A stretch of DNA of 64,000 bases, taken from the NCBI GenBank assembly GCA_023450085.1, contig JAEXHI010000001.1:1-64000 (forward strand). Direction: 5' to 3'. Made by a program: the position numbers and the translations under genes. This document shows, piece after piece, positions 24,717 through 34,198 of this stretch. Under the pieces are notes generated by a model. The model searched no databases. It was not told the origin of the DNA and saw nothing but the letters and a program-made list of their open reading frames with translations. The DNA is from Bacteroidota bacterium. Its GTDB lineage: Bacteria > Bacteroidota > Bacteroidia > Sphingobacteriales > Sphingobacteriaceae. Position 1 is the stretch's first letter. The number at the start of each line of letters is the position of its first letter.

Positions 24717-25886
24717 ATGAGCAAAAGAGATTATTACGACGTACTTGGAGTTGCTAAGGGCGCTTCGGCTGAGGAAATTAAGAAAGCCTACCGTAAATTA
24801 GCAATTAAATATCACCCTGATAAAAACCCTGACGACAAGTCTGCAGAAGATAAGTTTAAGGAAGCTGCAGAGGCCTATGAAGTTTTGAGCAGTCCTGAAA
24901 AGAAACAACGTTACGACCAATTTGGTCATGCAGGTGTTGGCGGAGCCGCTGGTGGTGGCTACGGCGGTGGCGGCGGCATGAACATGGAAGATATCTTCAG
25001 TCAGTTTGGAGATATTTTTGGTGGCGGCGGCGGCAGCCCTTTCGACAGCTTTTTTGGAGGCGGTCAATCAAGAGGTGGCGGTGGTCGTAGAGTAGCCAAA
25101 GGCACCAACTTACGTATCAAAGTAAAACTTACGCTTGATGAAATTGCTAAAGGTGCCGAGAAAAAAATCAAGGTAAACAAGCAAATCAGCTGTAAAACCT
25201 GCGATGGTACTGGTGCAAAAGATAAATCATCAGTAAGTACTTGTAAAACCTGTGGTGGTAGCGGTTCGGTAAGAAGAGTAACCAATACCATTTTAGGGCA
25301 AATGCAAACTACAGCCACCTGCCCTACCTGTCATGGTAGCGGTCAGCAAATTACGGCTAAATGTAATGTATGTCACGGCGATGGTACGGTACGTGGTGAA
25401 GAAACCATTTCTATCAATATTCCAGCAGGCGTAAGTGAAGGCATGCAGTTAAGCATGGCAGGAAAAGGAAATGCAGCACCTAATGGCGGTATCCCTGGAG
25501 ATTTAATTATTCTGATTGAAGAAGTACCACACGAAACTTTAAAAAGAGAAGGCAATAACATTGTTTACGATTTGCACATCAGTATTCCTGACGCAGCACT
25601 TGGTGCTAGTGTAGAGGTGCCTACCATTGACGGAAAAGCAAAAATCAAGATTGAACCAGGTACACAAAGTGGCAAATTACTTCGTTTAAAAGGCAAAGGT
25701 ATTCCTGAAGTAAATTCATACCATCGTGGCGACCAAATTATCCACGTCAACATTTGGACTCCTAAAGCGCTGAACAGCGAAGAAAGAGCTTTATTGGAAA
25801 AACTGAAAGAGTCTGCGAACTTTAAACCGCAGCCCGGAAAAAACGATAAAAGCTTCTTCGATAGGATGAAAGAATATTTCGAGTAA
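24717..25886 (+). CDS. dnaJ: Chaperone protein DnaJ
   Basis: 389 residues with a full type-I Hsp40 layout: J domain with H33-P34-D35; a Gly/Phe-rich linker (about 72-122) with many GGG runs; four CxxCxGxG-type zinc motifs (CKTCDGTG, CKTCGGSG, CPTCHGSG, CNVCHGDG, about 155-225); and C-terminal substrate-binding domains. It delivers clients to DnaK and stimulates its ATPase. It lies downstream of grpE in the same direction, and a terminator follows at 25910-25941. dnaK is not in the window. Confidence 0.98.
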   Translation: MSKRDYYDVLGVAKGASAEEIKKAYRKLAIKYHPDKNPDDKSAEDKFKEAAEAYEVLSSPEKKQRYDQFGHAGVGGAAGGGYGGGGGMNMEDIFSQFGDIFGGGGGSPFDSFFGGGQSRGGGGRRVAKGTNLRIKVKLTLDEIAKGAEKKIKVNKQISCKTCDGTGAKDKSSVSTCKTCGGSGSVRRVTNTILGQMQTTATCPTCHGSGQQITAKCNVCHGDGTVRGEETISINIPAGVSEGMQLSMAGKGNAAPNGGIPGDLIILIEEVPHETLKREGNNIVYDLHISIPDAALGASVEVPTIDGKAKIKIEPGTQSGKLLRLKGKGIPEVNSYHRGDQIIHVNIWTPKALNSEERALLEKLKESANFKPQPGKNDKSFFDRMKEYFE

Positions 25887-25909
25887 GCATATTTAAAGTA
25901 TAAAATATC

Positions 25910-25941
25910 AACGCCATGTTTTAAAAAGCATGGCGTTTTTT
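25910..25941 (+). terminator. Intrinsic terminator after dnaJ
   Basis: ACGCCATG (25911-25918) pairs with CATGGCGT (25929-25936); the loop is 10 nt and a T run follows, 24 bp after the dnaJ stop. Confidence 0.9.
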
Positions 25942-26010
25942 ATTGGTATTATAGTAAAGAATCTTGTTGTTTTCCAATAGTCCATGTTTGATTATTATAT
26001 TATTAGTTTA

Positions 26011-26302
26011 ACGTGAGTTCGGGATAAGCGTTTTGTAATTTTACATTATCTCCGGCCCTAGCAAACCCTCTTCGTTCTACTAAAATCGGCCTTGGCCTGT
26101 TCGGGATGCACAAATAAGCCCTATTTGTTCCTTTAATAGAACAGGGCACAGCCGTGGATTTTTTTGCATACTTTTTTCATCTATAGGAAAAAAGTTTGTC
26201 CGCGAAGCGACAGAACACTAAATAGCAGCAAAAAACTAGTGTTTTTGGTGCAAATACTAGTTTGCCGTGCACATAAAGTATTTTCTTAACCCGAACTCAC
26301 GT
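26011..26302. mobile_element. MITE-like element with terminal inverted repeats and target duplication
   Basis: 292 bp between genes. The ends ACGTGAGTTCGGG and CCCGAACTCACGT are perfect 13-bp inverted repeats, extendable to 17/18 (ACGTGAGTTCGGG-w-TAAG). It is flanked on both sides by the 7-bp direct repeat TAGTTTA (26004-26010 and 26303-26309), the signature of transposition. No ORF is inside, so it is non-autonomous. The family of the parent transposase is not identifiable from this copy. Confidence 0.75.
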
Positions 26303-26564
26303 TAGTTTATAATCATTTGGCTATCTTGATGCATAGCTGACCCTGAAATAAATTACCTTCGGTGAGCTCGCCAAGGCTCGGTTTATTGCATAGCTTTCCG
26401 CTTCGCTACAGGTCAGGGTGACGCTAAACCACGTTCCGTCATACTGTCCCGAACATTCGGGATAAGTATCAGTTCTATCAACTGATTCTGATTTTTTATT
26501 ATTTCTAGCTTCCTTCTACCGAAATCGGGCTTAGTCTATTTGACATAATCTAGAACAAGGCCCT
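26303..26564. other. Gene-free spacer with short inverted repeats
   Basis: No ORF of note. It contains GCTGACCCTGAAA near 26335 and the complementary GGTCAGGGTGAC near 26414, framing a small palindromic repeat, and a CCCGAACATTCGGG hairpin near 26450. It looks like accumulated intergenic repeats, not regulatory sequence of a single gene. Confidence 0.45.
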
Positions 26565-26651
26565 TATGTGTCTATGTGGTTATATTTTCTCTCTAATAAC
26601 TTACAATCCTAAAAACATATTTTTAAAAAAAATGAACCACATAGACACATA
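26565..26651. repeat. 17-bp perfect inverted repeat with 53-bp loop
   Basis: Arms at 26565-26581 (TATGTGTCTATGTGGTT) and 26635-26651 are exact reverse complements. There is no adjacent gene; a hairpin-forming intergenic repeat. Confidence 0.8.
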
Positions 26652-26673
26652 GTGAATATAAATCGTATTTAAA

Positions 26674-26783
26674 ACCCTCTCAGTCTTTCAGACATCTCTC
26701 CCAGAGGGAGAGAGTAGCAAAGTTTATTAGACATATCGCTTTCTCTCTCCCTTTGGGAGAGATGCCCAACGGGCAGAGAGGGT
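26674..26783. repeat. Palindromic intergenic repeat, ACCCTCTC...GAGAGGGT
   Basis: About 110 bp. The outer arms ACCCTCT/AGAGGGT and inner arms CATCTCTCCCAGAGGGAGAG / CTCTCCCTTTGGGAGAGATG fold back on each other around an AT-rich centre. This kind of element is widespread in Bacteroidota intergenic regions (recalled). Confidence 0.75.
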
Positions 26784-27022
26784 AACTAACATACCTATAA
26801 GCCAACTCCCTACAACCTAAAATTTATTTTCAAAAATTCAAACAATCCAATAGTGTACTTTAAACACAATGATGAAGTTTTTTTTCATTTCATGACCCTT
26901 TATTGACCTTAAAAAGCCACTTTCTTCACCAAAACTTCATGATTGTGAAACTACTTTTGATCATTGATGAGGAACAAGAATCATCATTTTTAAAAAGTTA
27001 AATAGCTAACAATTAACAAGAA
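26784..27022. other. Leader region of the RND efflux operon
   Basis: AT-rich, no ORF. It must hold the promoter of the efflux operon but no clear TAnnTTTG is visible. Imperfect repeats of TTCATGA and TGATGAGGAA-like words occur at 26870-26975. No regulator gene is adjacent. Confidence 0.35.
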
Positions 27023-28102
27023 ATGAAGAGAACACTAATGCTCACTGGGTTATGCACTATACTGCTTTATTACAGCTGCACTCAAAAAAAAGAAGAAAAA
27101 GAAGAAGAGACTAATTACACGGCAACCAGTCCGTTAACGATCGACACCTCTTTCACCAAAGAATATGTTTCTCAAATCCGCTCGGTGCGTAATATCGAAT
27201 TAAGAGCACAAGAGAAAGGTTTTTTGCAAAACATTTACGTAGATGAAGGCCAAACCGTGAAAGCGGGGCAATTGCTTTTCAAAATCATGCCTAAAATGTA
27301 TGAAGCTGAAGTAATGAAAGCCGATGCAGAAGTAAAGGCTTCGGAAATTGAGTTGCAAAACACTCAGTTATTGGCTGATAAAAACGTGGTAGCCAAAAAT
27401 GAATTGGCCATGGCAAAAGCCAAATTGGAGCAAGCAAAAGCAAGTAGAGCATTAGCTAAATTACATTTATCGTTTACGGAGATAAGAGCCCCTTTTGACG
27501 GTACCATTGACCGCTTACCTAAAAAATTGGGAAGCTTAATTGACGAAGGCGAATTATTGACTACGCTTTCTGACAATAGTCAGATGTTTGCTTACTTCAA
27601 TGTTTCAGAACCTGAATATTTGAACTTCCAACAAGCAAAATCAAGTCATAACAAATCTGTTAGCCTAGTATTGGCCAATGGCGAAACCCTAGCTGGAAAA
27701 GGTGCTGTAGAAACCATCGAAGGTGAGTTTGACTCGGAAACAGGTAATATTGCTTTCAGGGCAAAATTTCCAAATCCAAATAAATTGCTGAGAAACGGCG
27801 AAACAGGAAAAGTGCAAATGGTAATTCCATTGAAAAATGCATTAATCATTCCTCAAAAAGCCACTTACGAATTACAGGATAAAATCTATGTTTTTGTCAT
27901 CGATAAAAATGGTGTTGCCAAATCAAAAGAAATTAAGATTGGTGGCGAGTTGCCAGATATCTACGTAGTATCGAGCGGTCTGCAACAAGGCGATAAAATT
28001 GTACTTGATGGGGTACAAAAAGTGAAAGATGATGATAAAATCAAATTCAGCTTTATTGCACCTAAAGAAGTATTAAACCAATTACAGTTAAAAGCAGAGT
28101 AG
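27023..28102 (+). CDS. RND efflux periplasmic adaptor (membrane fusion protein)
   Basis: 359 residues. A lipoprotein signal with cysteine at about residue 19 (LLYYSCTQKK) is followed by a charged KKEEKEEE linker. The barrel-sandwich (lipoyl-like) halves lie near 60-85 and 150-165 (VDEGQTVKAGQLLFKI; FTEIRAPFDGTIDRL) around a helical hairpin, then beta-barrel and membrane-proximal domains. It links the inner-membrane pump to the outer-membrane channel encoded next (19 bp gap). The substrate is unknown; AcrA/MexA-type adaptors usually serve multidrug pumps. Confidence 0.94.
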   Translation: MKRTLMLTGLCTILLYYSCTQKKEEKEEETNYTATSPLTIDTSFTKEYVSQIRSVRNIELRAQEKGFLQNIYVDEGQTVKAGQLLFKIMPKMYEAEVMKADAEVKASEIELQNTQLLADKNVVAKNELAMAKAKLEQAKASRALAKLHLSFTEIRAPFDGTIDRLPKKLGSLIDEGELLTTLSDNSQMFAYFNVSEPEYLNFQQAKSSHNKSVSLVLANGETLAGKGAVETIEGEFDSETGNIAFRAKFPNPNKLLRNGETGKVQMVIPLKNALIIPQKATYELQDKIYVFVIDKNGVAKSKEIKIGGELPDIYVVSSGLQQGDKIVLDGVQKVKDDDKIKFSFIAPKEVLNQLQLKAE

Positions 28103-28121
28103 GCTCCTTTTCCAGAAAATT

Positions 28122-31100
28122 ATGTTTAGTAAATTCATAAAAAGACCAGTTTTATCGATAGTGATATCGCTGGTAATCGTATTTATGGGCGTGCTGGCAC
28201 TTGTTGGCCTGCCTGTAACACAACTTCCAAATATTTCGCCACCCATGGTAAACGTGGTGGCCGAGTACCCAGGAGCAAATAATGAGCTATTGATTAAAGC
28301 AGTGGTTATTCCTTTGGAAAGAGCCTTAAATGGTATCCCAGGAATGAAATACATGACCTCTGATGCGGGTAACGATGGCGAATGCTCTATCCAAATTGTA
28401 TTTAACTTGGGTACCAATCCAGACCAAGCAACGCTTAACGTACAAAACCGTGTAGCAGCCGTAACCAATAAACTACCTCCTTTGGTTATCCGTGAGGGGA
28501 TAAAAATTAGTCGCGAGCAACCGAACATGTTGATGTACGTGAACGTTTTCAGTAAGGATCCGCATATGAACGAGAATTTCTTGTACAATTATGCTGATAT
28601 CAACTTACTGCCAGAGCTAAAACGTGTAGATGGAGTTGGTTTTGCTGATATTTTGGGTAACCGTGAGTATGCCATGCGTATTTGGTTAAAACCAGATAAA
28701 ATGCTGGCCTATAAAATCTCTTCTGAAGAAGTTTTAGAAGCACTTAATAATCAAAGTTTAGAAGCATCGCCAGGTAAAACAGGCGAAAGTTCTGGTAAAC
28801 GTTCCGAGTCATTTGAATATGTATTGAAATACCCTGGTCGTTTTACCAACGAAGACGGCTATCGAAATATCGTTTTACGAGCAAGTGCCAATGGTGAGTT
28901 GTTGAGGTTAAAGGATGTTGCCGATGTTGAATTTGGCAGCTCGATGTACGATTTATATTCGCACATCAATGGTAAACCTTCAGCCGCTATTGTGTTAAAG
29001 CAATCATACGGCAGTAATGCACAAGAGGTAATTGATAACGTGAAGAAACGCATGGAGGAAATTAAAGCCACTTCGTTTCCTAAAGGAATGGATTATGAAA
29101 TCAGTTACGACGTTTCTAAATTCTTGGACGCTTCTATCGAGAAAGTAGTCCACACCCTAATTGAAGCATTTATCCTTGTAGGTTTGGTGGTGTTCATTTT
29201 CTTGGGCGATTGGCGTTCAACCTTAATTCCTGCCATTGCGGTGCCCGTTTCCTTAATTGGTTCCTTCGTGTTCATGCAATTTTTCGGGATCACATTGAAC
29301 TTGATTACCCTTTTTGCCTTGGTGCTAGCTATTGGTATTGTGGTGGATGACGCGATTGTGGTAATTGAAGCGGTACATGCCAAAATGGAGGCAGACAAGC
29401 GTTTGTCGGTACTTAAGGCAACACAACTAGCCATCAGCGAAATTGGCGGCGCCATTGTAGCCATCACTTTCTTAATGGCTTCGGTATTTATTCCTGTGGC
29501 CTTTATGTCGGGACCAGTGGGCGTGTTTTACCGTCAGTTCTCCATCACCATGGCTACATCCATCATTTTATCAGGTATTGTAGCTCTAACCCTTACTCCT
29601 GCTTTGTGTGCCATTATGTTGAAGAAACATAGTGCGAATCACCACCAAAAGAAATCAATTATTGATATAGGTTTGGGTGCTTTTAACAATTGGTTCTTCA
29701 GGTTAACTGGCCGCTACCAAACCGTGATGACCAAGGTGGTAACACGTAAAGTAGCCATCTTTGGGGTATTGGGAATTTTCTGTGTGGCTACTTATTTCTT
29801 AAGTAATTCGGTACCATCGGGCTTTATTCCAAACGAAGACCAAGGGATGATTTATGCCATCATTCAAACGCCTCCAGGCTCAACCTTAGAAAGGACCAAT
29901 CAGATTTCTGAGAAACTGGAAAAAATCTGTGAAGAAATTGAAGGTGTGAAATCAGTATCGGCCTTAGCGGGATATGAAGTATTGACCGAAGGTACAGGTT
30001 CCAACTCTGGTACTTGTTTAATTAACTTGAAAGATTGGAAAGACCGTAAAAATAGTGCGCAGGATATCATTAAAGAGCTGGAAGAGAAATCTAAGGATAT
30101 GCCAGGCGCCATGATTGAGTTTTTCCAACCTCCAGCCATTCCTGGTTATGGTGCTGCTGGTGGTTTCGAGTTGCGTTTATTGGATAAAGCGGGAAGGAAC
30201 AATTATGTAGAGATGGAGAAAGTGAGTAAGGATTTTGTGAGAGAGCTGAACAAACGTCCTGAACTGCAATCGGTATTTACTTTTTACAGTGCCAGTTTCC
30301 CTCAATACATGCTCAATATCGACAACGATAAGGCGCAACAAAAAGGTGTAACTCCAGAAAAAGCTTTGGAAACTTTATCAGATTTAATTGGTAGTAACTA
30401 CGAAACCAACTTTATCAAATTTGGTAGACAATACAAGGTAATTGTTCAATCGTTACCACAATACAGAGCCTTACCTGCCGATGTGATGAAACTTTATGTG
30501 AAAAACAACAAGGATGAAATGGTACCTTTTTCAGCATTCATGACCATGCAAAAAGTATATGGCCTTTCAGAAATCACTCGTCACAACATGTACAACTCGG
30601 CAGAAGTTAATGGTTCTGCAGCTGCTGGCTATAGTTCTGGTGAAGCATTAAAAGCAGTAGAAGAAGTGGCTAAGAAAACACTACCAAGAGGATATGGCAT
30701 TGACTGGGCGGGTATCTCTAAAGATGAGAGCAACAGAGGCAACGAAGCCATTTACATTTTCTTAATCTGTTTAGGTTTCGTATATCTGGTACTTGCGGCA
30801 CAATATGAAAGTTTCATTTTACCATTAGCGGTAATTGTTTCTTTACCAGCGGGGATATTTGGAGCGTTCCTTTTCTTAAAGCTATTTGGATTGGAAAATA
30901 ACATTTATGCACAGGTGTCGATGGTAATGCTAATTGGTTTATTGGGTAAAAATGCCGTATTGATTGTAGAGTTTGCTGCTTTAAAACACGCAGAAGGCAA
31001 ATCGATTTTGGCTGCCGCGATGGAAGGTGCTGTAGTAAGGTTCCGCCCTATTTTGATGACCTCATTTGCCTTTATTGCAGGTTTAATTCCTTTGGTGTTT

Positions 31101-31295
31101 GCCACAGGACCTGGAGCTATCGGAAACCGCACCATTGGTTCGGCTGCCGCAGGAGGTATGTTATTGGGAACAGTGTTTGGTGTAATTATCATCCCTGGCC
31201 TGTACTATGTTTTTGGCACCATTGCCAGTAAACGTAAGTTGATTAAAGTTGAAGATGAACATCCGTTAACCGAAGAACTTGAAAACAATGTTTAA
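28122..31295 (+). CDS. RND efflux inner-membrane pump, HAE1 family
   Basis: 1057 residues with the AcrB-type topology: helix 1 at residues 10-30, large periplasmic loops, the helix-4 proton-relay aspartates in IGIVVDDAIVVIE (about 405-417), and the second-half mirror GLLGKNAVLIVEF. It exports toxic compounds using the proton gradient as a trimer. The full pore-domain set and the linked adaptor and outer-membrane channel genes show a complete tripartite system. Its last codons overlap the start of the channel gene by 8 bp. Confidence 0.96.
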   Translation: MFSKFIKRPVLSIVISLVIVFMGVLALVGLPVTQLPNISPPMVNVVAEYPGANNELLIKAVVIPLERALNGIPGMKYMTSDAGNDGECSIQIVFNLGTNPDQATLNVQNRVAAVTNKLPPLVIREGIKISREQPNMLMYVNVFSKDPHMNENFLYNYADINLLPELKRVDGVGFADILGNREYAMRIWLKPDKMLAYKISSEEVLEALNNQSLEASPGKTGESSGKRSESFEYVLKYPGRFTNEDGYRNIVLRASANGELLRLKDVADVEFGSSMYDLYSHINGKPSAAIVLKQSYGSNAQEVIDNVKKRMEEIKATSFPKGMDYEISYDVSKFLDASIEKVVHTLIEAFILVGLVVFIFLGDWRSTLIPAIAVPVSLIGSFVFMQFFGITLNLITLFALVLAIGIVVDDAIVVIEAVHAKMEADKRLSVLKATQLAISEIGGAIVAITFLMASVFIPVAFMSGPVGVFYRQFSITMATSIILSGIVALTLTPALCAIMLKKHSANHHQKKSIIDIGLGAFNNWFFRLTGRYQTVMTKVVTRKVAIFGVLGIFCVATYFLSNSVPSGFIPNEDQGMIYAIIQTPPGSTLERTNQISEKLEKICEEIEGVKSVSALAGYEVLTEGTGSNSGTCLINLKDWKDRKNSAQDIIKELEEKSKDMPGAMIEFFQPPAIPGYGAAGGFELRLLDKAGRNNYVEMEKVSKDFVRELNKRPELQSVFTFYSASFPQYMLNIDNDKAQQKGVTPEKALETLSDLIGSNYETNFIKFGRQYKVIVQSLPQYRALPADVMKLYVKNNKDEMVPFSAFMTMQKVYGLSEITRHNMYNSAEVNGSAAAGYSSGEALKAVEEVAKKTLPRGYGIDWAGISKDESNRGNEAIYIFLICLGFVYLVLAAQYESFILPLAVIVSLPAGIFGAFLFLKLFGLENNIYAQVSMVMLIGLLGKNAVLIVEFAALKHAEGKSILAAAMEGAVVRFRPILMTSFAFIAGLIPLVFATGPGAIGNRTIGSAAAGGMLLGTVFGVIIIPGLYYVFGTIASKRKLIKVEDEHPLTEELENNV

Positions 31296-32721
31296 TAAAA
31301 ATCACCATAAAATATTAGGCTTGGCGTTCATAGGAATTATTTACGCCAGCTGTAAAGTGCCAGCAATTGTTGAAAAAACAGCCAACAAAAACACGCCTGC
31401 AACCTACCAAGGCAATAGCGATACCACCAATATTGCCCAAATGAAATGGAAGGAGTTTTTTAAGGACCAGTATCTTTCTAACTTGATTGATACCGCCTTA
31501 AAAAACAATCAGGAGCTGAATATTACCTTACAGGAAATTGAAATTGCAAGAAACGAAGTAAGGGCTAAAAAAGGTGAATTACTACCTAGTGTTGGGGTAA
31601 AAGTAGGCGCTGGACTAGAAAAAGTGGGCAGATATACTAGTCAAGGTGCTGGTGATGCCTCTACAGAAATAGATAAAGGCAAAGAAATGCCTGAACCCCT
31701 ACCCGATTACTTGGCTGGCTTGTACGCCAATTGGGAAGTTGACGTATGGCACAAATTGCGTAACGCTAAAAAATCGGCTTACGCTAAATACCTATCATCT
31801 GTAGAAGGCAAAAACTTTGTAACTACTGCCTTAGTGGCCGAAATTGCTAATTCTTATTATGAATTGTTGGCACTTGACAAGCAGTTGGAAATGGTGCGTC
31901 AAAATATTGAGCTGCAAAACAATGCCTTTAACGTAGTTAAAATACAAAAAGAGGCGGCTAGAACAACGGAATTGGCGGTACGTAAGTTTGAAGCAGAGGT
32001 ACTGAATTCTAAAAGTCTCGAGTACGATATTTTGCAGAAGATTACCGAGACAGAAAACAAAATTAATTTTTTGTTGGGCAGATATCCGCAGCACGTTGAT
32101 AGAGATAAGAGTGGTTTTGACCAAGATGTACCTACCAATTTCAAAACAGGTATTCCTTCGCAGTTATTGGCCAACAGACCTGATATTAAACAGGCAGAGT
32201 TAGACCTATTAGCAGCAAAATTAGATGTAAAAGTAGCTAAAGCTCAATTCTACCCATCGTTCGGAATTTCTGCTGCCTTTGGCTTCCAAGCTTTTAACCC
32301 TAGCTATTTGGTTAAATTCCCAGAGTCGATGTTGTACAGTATTGCAGGTGATGTAGCGGCTCCTTTGATTAACAGAAATGCGATTAAGGCTACTTATTTT
32401 AGTGCCAATGCGAAACAAATTCAAGCGGTTTACCAATATGAACGTAGTATTTTAAACGGTTATATCGAGGTAGCTAATCAACTTTCGGGCATTAGTAATC
32501 TGGAAAAAAGTTATGGCCTTAAATCAAAACAGGTAGAAGCATTAAATCAATCGATAAATATTTCTAACGACCTTTTTAAATCAACCAGAGCCGATTATTT
32601 AGAAGTGTTAATGACACAACGAGATGCACTGGAAGCAAAATTAGAGTTAATAGAAACCAAAAAACAACAGCTTAACGCCATGGTAAAAATTTACCAAGCT
32701 TTAGGCGGTGGATGGAATTAA
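31288..32721 (+). CDS. Outer-membrane efflux channel (TolC/NodT family lipoprotein)
   Basis: 477 residues from ATG 31288; a TTG three codons upstream is rejected. The ATG is within the last codons of the pump gene, in ATGTTTAA. The lipobox cysteine is at about residue 20 (IYASCKVPA). Two OEP repeats have long helices, e.g. ALKNNQELNITLQEIEIARNEV and LLANRPDIKQAELDLLAAKLDV (quoted as guide words at about 75 and 295). It forms the outer-membrane exit duct of the preceding pump. A terminator follows at 32761. Confidence 0.94.
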   Translation: MFNKNHHKILGLAFIGIIYASCKVPAIVEKTANKNTPATYQGNSDTTNIAQMKWKEFFKDQYLSNLIDTALKNNQELNITLQEIEIARNEVRAKKGELLPSVGVKVGAGLEKVGRYTSQGAGDASTEIDKGKEMPEPLPDYLAGLYANWEVDVWHKLRNAKKSAYAKYLSSVEGKNFVTTALVAEIANSYYELLALDKQLEMVRQNIELQNNAFNVVKIQKEAARTTELAVRKFEAEVLNSKSLEYDILQKITETENKINFLLGRYPQHVDRDKSGFDQDVPTNFKTGIPSQLLANRPDIKQAELDLLAAKLDVKVAKAQFYPSFGISAAFGFQAFNPSYLVKFPESMLYSIAGDVAAPLINRNAIKATYFSANAKQIQAVYQYERSILNGYIEVANQLSGISNLEKSYGLKSKQVEALNQSINISNDLFKSTRADYLEVLMTQRDALEAKLELIETKKQQLNAMVKIYQALGGGWN

Positions 32722-32760
32722 TTAGTTGAGACGGGTTTAACTAATTATATTTACTAGTTG

Positions 32761-32789
32761 AAAAAGTCCTGCAAATGCAGGACTTTTTT
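32761..32789 (+). terminator. Intrinsic terminator of the efflux operon
   Basis: AAAAAGTCCTGC pairs with GCAGGACTTTTT around AAAT, with a T6 tail. It lies 40 bp after the stop of the channel gene. Confidence 0.92.
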
Positions 32790-32861
32790 CGTTGATTAAA
32801 ATCCTATAATTCGTGGTTTGGTTGGTTTGTGTTATCTTGCAAATTCACCAAAACCTATCTT

Positions 32862-33425
32862 ATGTTTAAGAAAGCGCTTACCCTACTCATCGTCCTATCA
32901 AGCTTTATAGTACAAGCGCAAGAAAAAACTGGCGCTCAACAATTTTGGGATTTGTTAAAGCAACATTGCGGAAAGGCTTATGAAGGAGAAGTAACACAAG
33001 GCATGACCGATGCTTTTAAAAATGGTCCTTTGGTTATGCATGTGAGATTATGTAGTGATACGCTAATTAAAATTCCATTTTTTGTAGGCGATGATAAATC
33101 TAGGACTTGGGTATTGAAACTAGAAAATGATAGGATTTTGTTGAAACATGACCACCGTCACGCAGATGGTTCGGAAGATAAAGTAACCCAATATGGGGGC
33201 TGGACCACAAATACAGGTCAAGCAGGCATCCAGATTTTTCCAGCAGACCAAGAAACAGTCAATCTTTTACCTGCAGCGGTTGGTAATGTTTGGTGGATTA
33301 CTGTTGATAAAACCCATTTTACATACAACTTACGTCGCATAGGTACCGACCGCTTGTTTACTGTTAAGTTTGACTTGAACAAACCAATTGCTACGCCATC
33401 GGCTCCTTGGGGCTGGAAGGATTAA
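32862..33425 (+). CDS. Exported protein of unknown function
   Basis: 187 residues from ATG 32862; a GTG frame opening at 32829 runs through the likely -7 box TATCTTGC and is rejected. The signal peptide ends at VQAQ (about residue 20). The mature protein is rich in Trp/His (KHDHRHADGSEDKVTQYGGW; NVWWITVDKTHFTYNLRRIG), predicted a lipocalin-like small beta barrel (inference). I have no family name for it. It is flanked by a terminator upstream and a long repeat zone downstream, so it is probably a monocistronic unit. Confidence 0.8.
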   Translation: MFKKALTLLIVLSSFIVQAQEKTGAQQFWDLLKQHCGKAYEGEVTQGMTDAFKNGPLVMHVRLCSDTLIKIPFFVGDDKSRTWVLKLENDRILLKHDHRHADGSEDKVTQYGGWTTNTGQAGIQIFPADQETVNLLPAAVGNVWWITVDKTHFTYNLRRIGTDRLFTVKFDLNKPIATPSAPWGWKD

Positions 33426-33442
33426 TAAATGCAGTACCGTAC

Positions 33443-33896
33443 GTCATTTCGACCGTAGTGGAGAAATCTTTGAACATACTATAAAAGTTTACTGGAGTTG
33501 GAGATAGATAAAAATCACAAAACGATTATCACGAACTCGCTTTAGATTAGGATTATTAAGGAACATTTGCCTAACAAAATTATGTCACCACTTCGTGGTT
33601 CACTGAACTAACCGTATATCCTAGAATAATGTCAGTCCTTCGGACTTGTTCATCTACCGTTCATAGCCCGTCATTTCGACCGCAGTGGAGAAATCTTTGA
33701 ACATACTATAAAAGTTTACTGGAGTTGGAGATAGATAAAAATCACAAAACGATTATCACGAACTCGCTTTAGATTAGGATTGTTAAGGAACATTTGCCTA
33801 ACAAAATTATGTCACCACTTCGTGGTTCACCGAACTAATCCTATATCCTAGAATTATATCAGTCCTTCGAACTTGTTCATCTACCGTTCATAGTCC
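33443..33896 (+). repeat. Two tandem copies of a 227-bp intergenic unit
   Basis: Copy 1 is 33443-33669 and copy 2 is 33670-33896, starting GTCATTTCGACCG. They differ at roughly ten positions by my reading. A third copy begins at 33897 but diverges after 13 bp. No ORF is kept in both copies. Each unit includes the palindrome CCACTTCGTGG and the GTCATTTCGACCG..GTGGAGAAATCTTT word seen again, inverted, at 59181-59212. Confidence 0.9.
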
Positions 33897-34140
33897 GTCA
33901 TTTCGACCCCGAATGTTCGGGAGAGAACCGAAGCTCAACGAAGTTAAATCTTTGAATATGTCTAATCAGGAACTATCTAAGGATAAATACCATCCCTTCA
34001 AAACTTGTTTTATTATCATACAAAACCCAATCCCTTAAACATTACGCCTAACCACGAAGTGGTGACATTATTATAGCTATGCAATAATGGATAGACAAAC
34101 CCTGAAAGGGTGACATAAATCCAAACATTTCTTTACATAC
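33897..34140. repeat. Decayed repeat remnants downstream of the tandem unit
   Basis: No gene. It starts with a partial third copy (GTCATTTCGACCCC), then CCGAATGTTCGGG hairpin words, and ACCACGAAGTGGTGACAT near 34053, which is the inverse of a word inside the 227-bp units, and CCCTGAAAGGG near 34109. Typical Bacteroidota intergenic clutter. Confidence 0.55.
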
Positions 34141-34143
34141 ATA

Positions 34144-34182
34144 AAAAAGCCCTATCAAGTTTTAAAACTTAACAGGGCTTTA
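34144..34182. terminator. Terminator of the lipoprotein gene at 34199
   Basis: AAAAGCCCT and AGGGCTTT arms with inner CAAGTTTTAAAACTT pairing give a long hairpin just past the minus-strand stop codon, A-rich on the plus left side (T-rich on minus). Confidence 0.75.
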
Positions 34183-34198
34183 CATAAACGTACAACAA

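Noticed and set aside
25887..27022. Non-coding RNA or riboswitch for the efflux operon
   Set aside because: The stretch is made of separate intergenic repeats and a MITE-like element; no known riboswitch motif was recognised.
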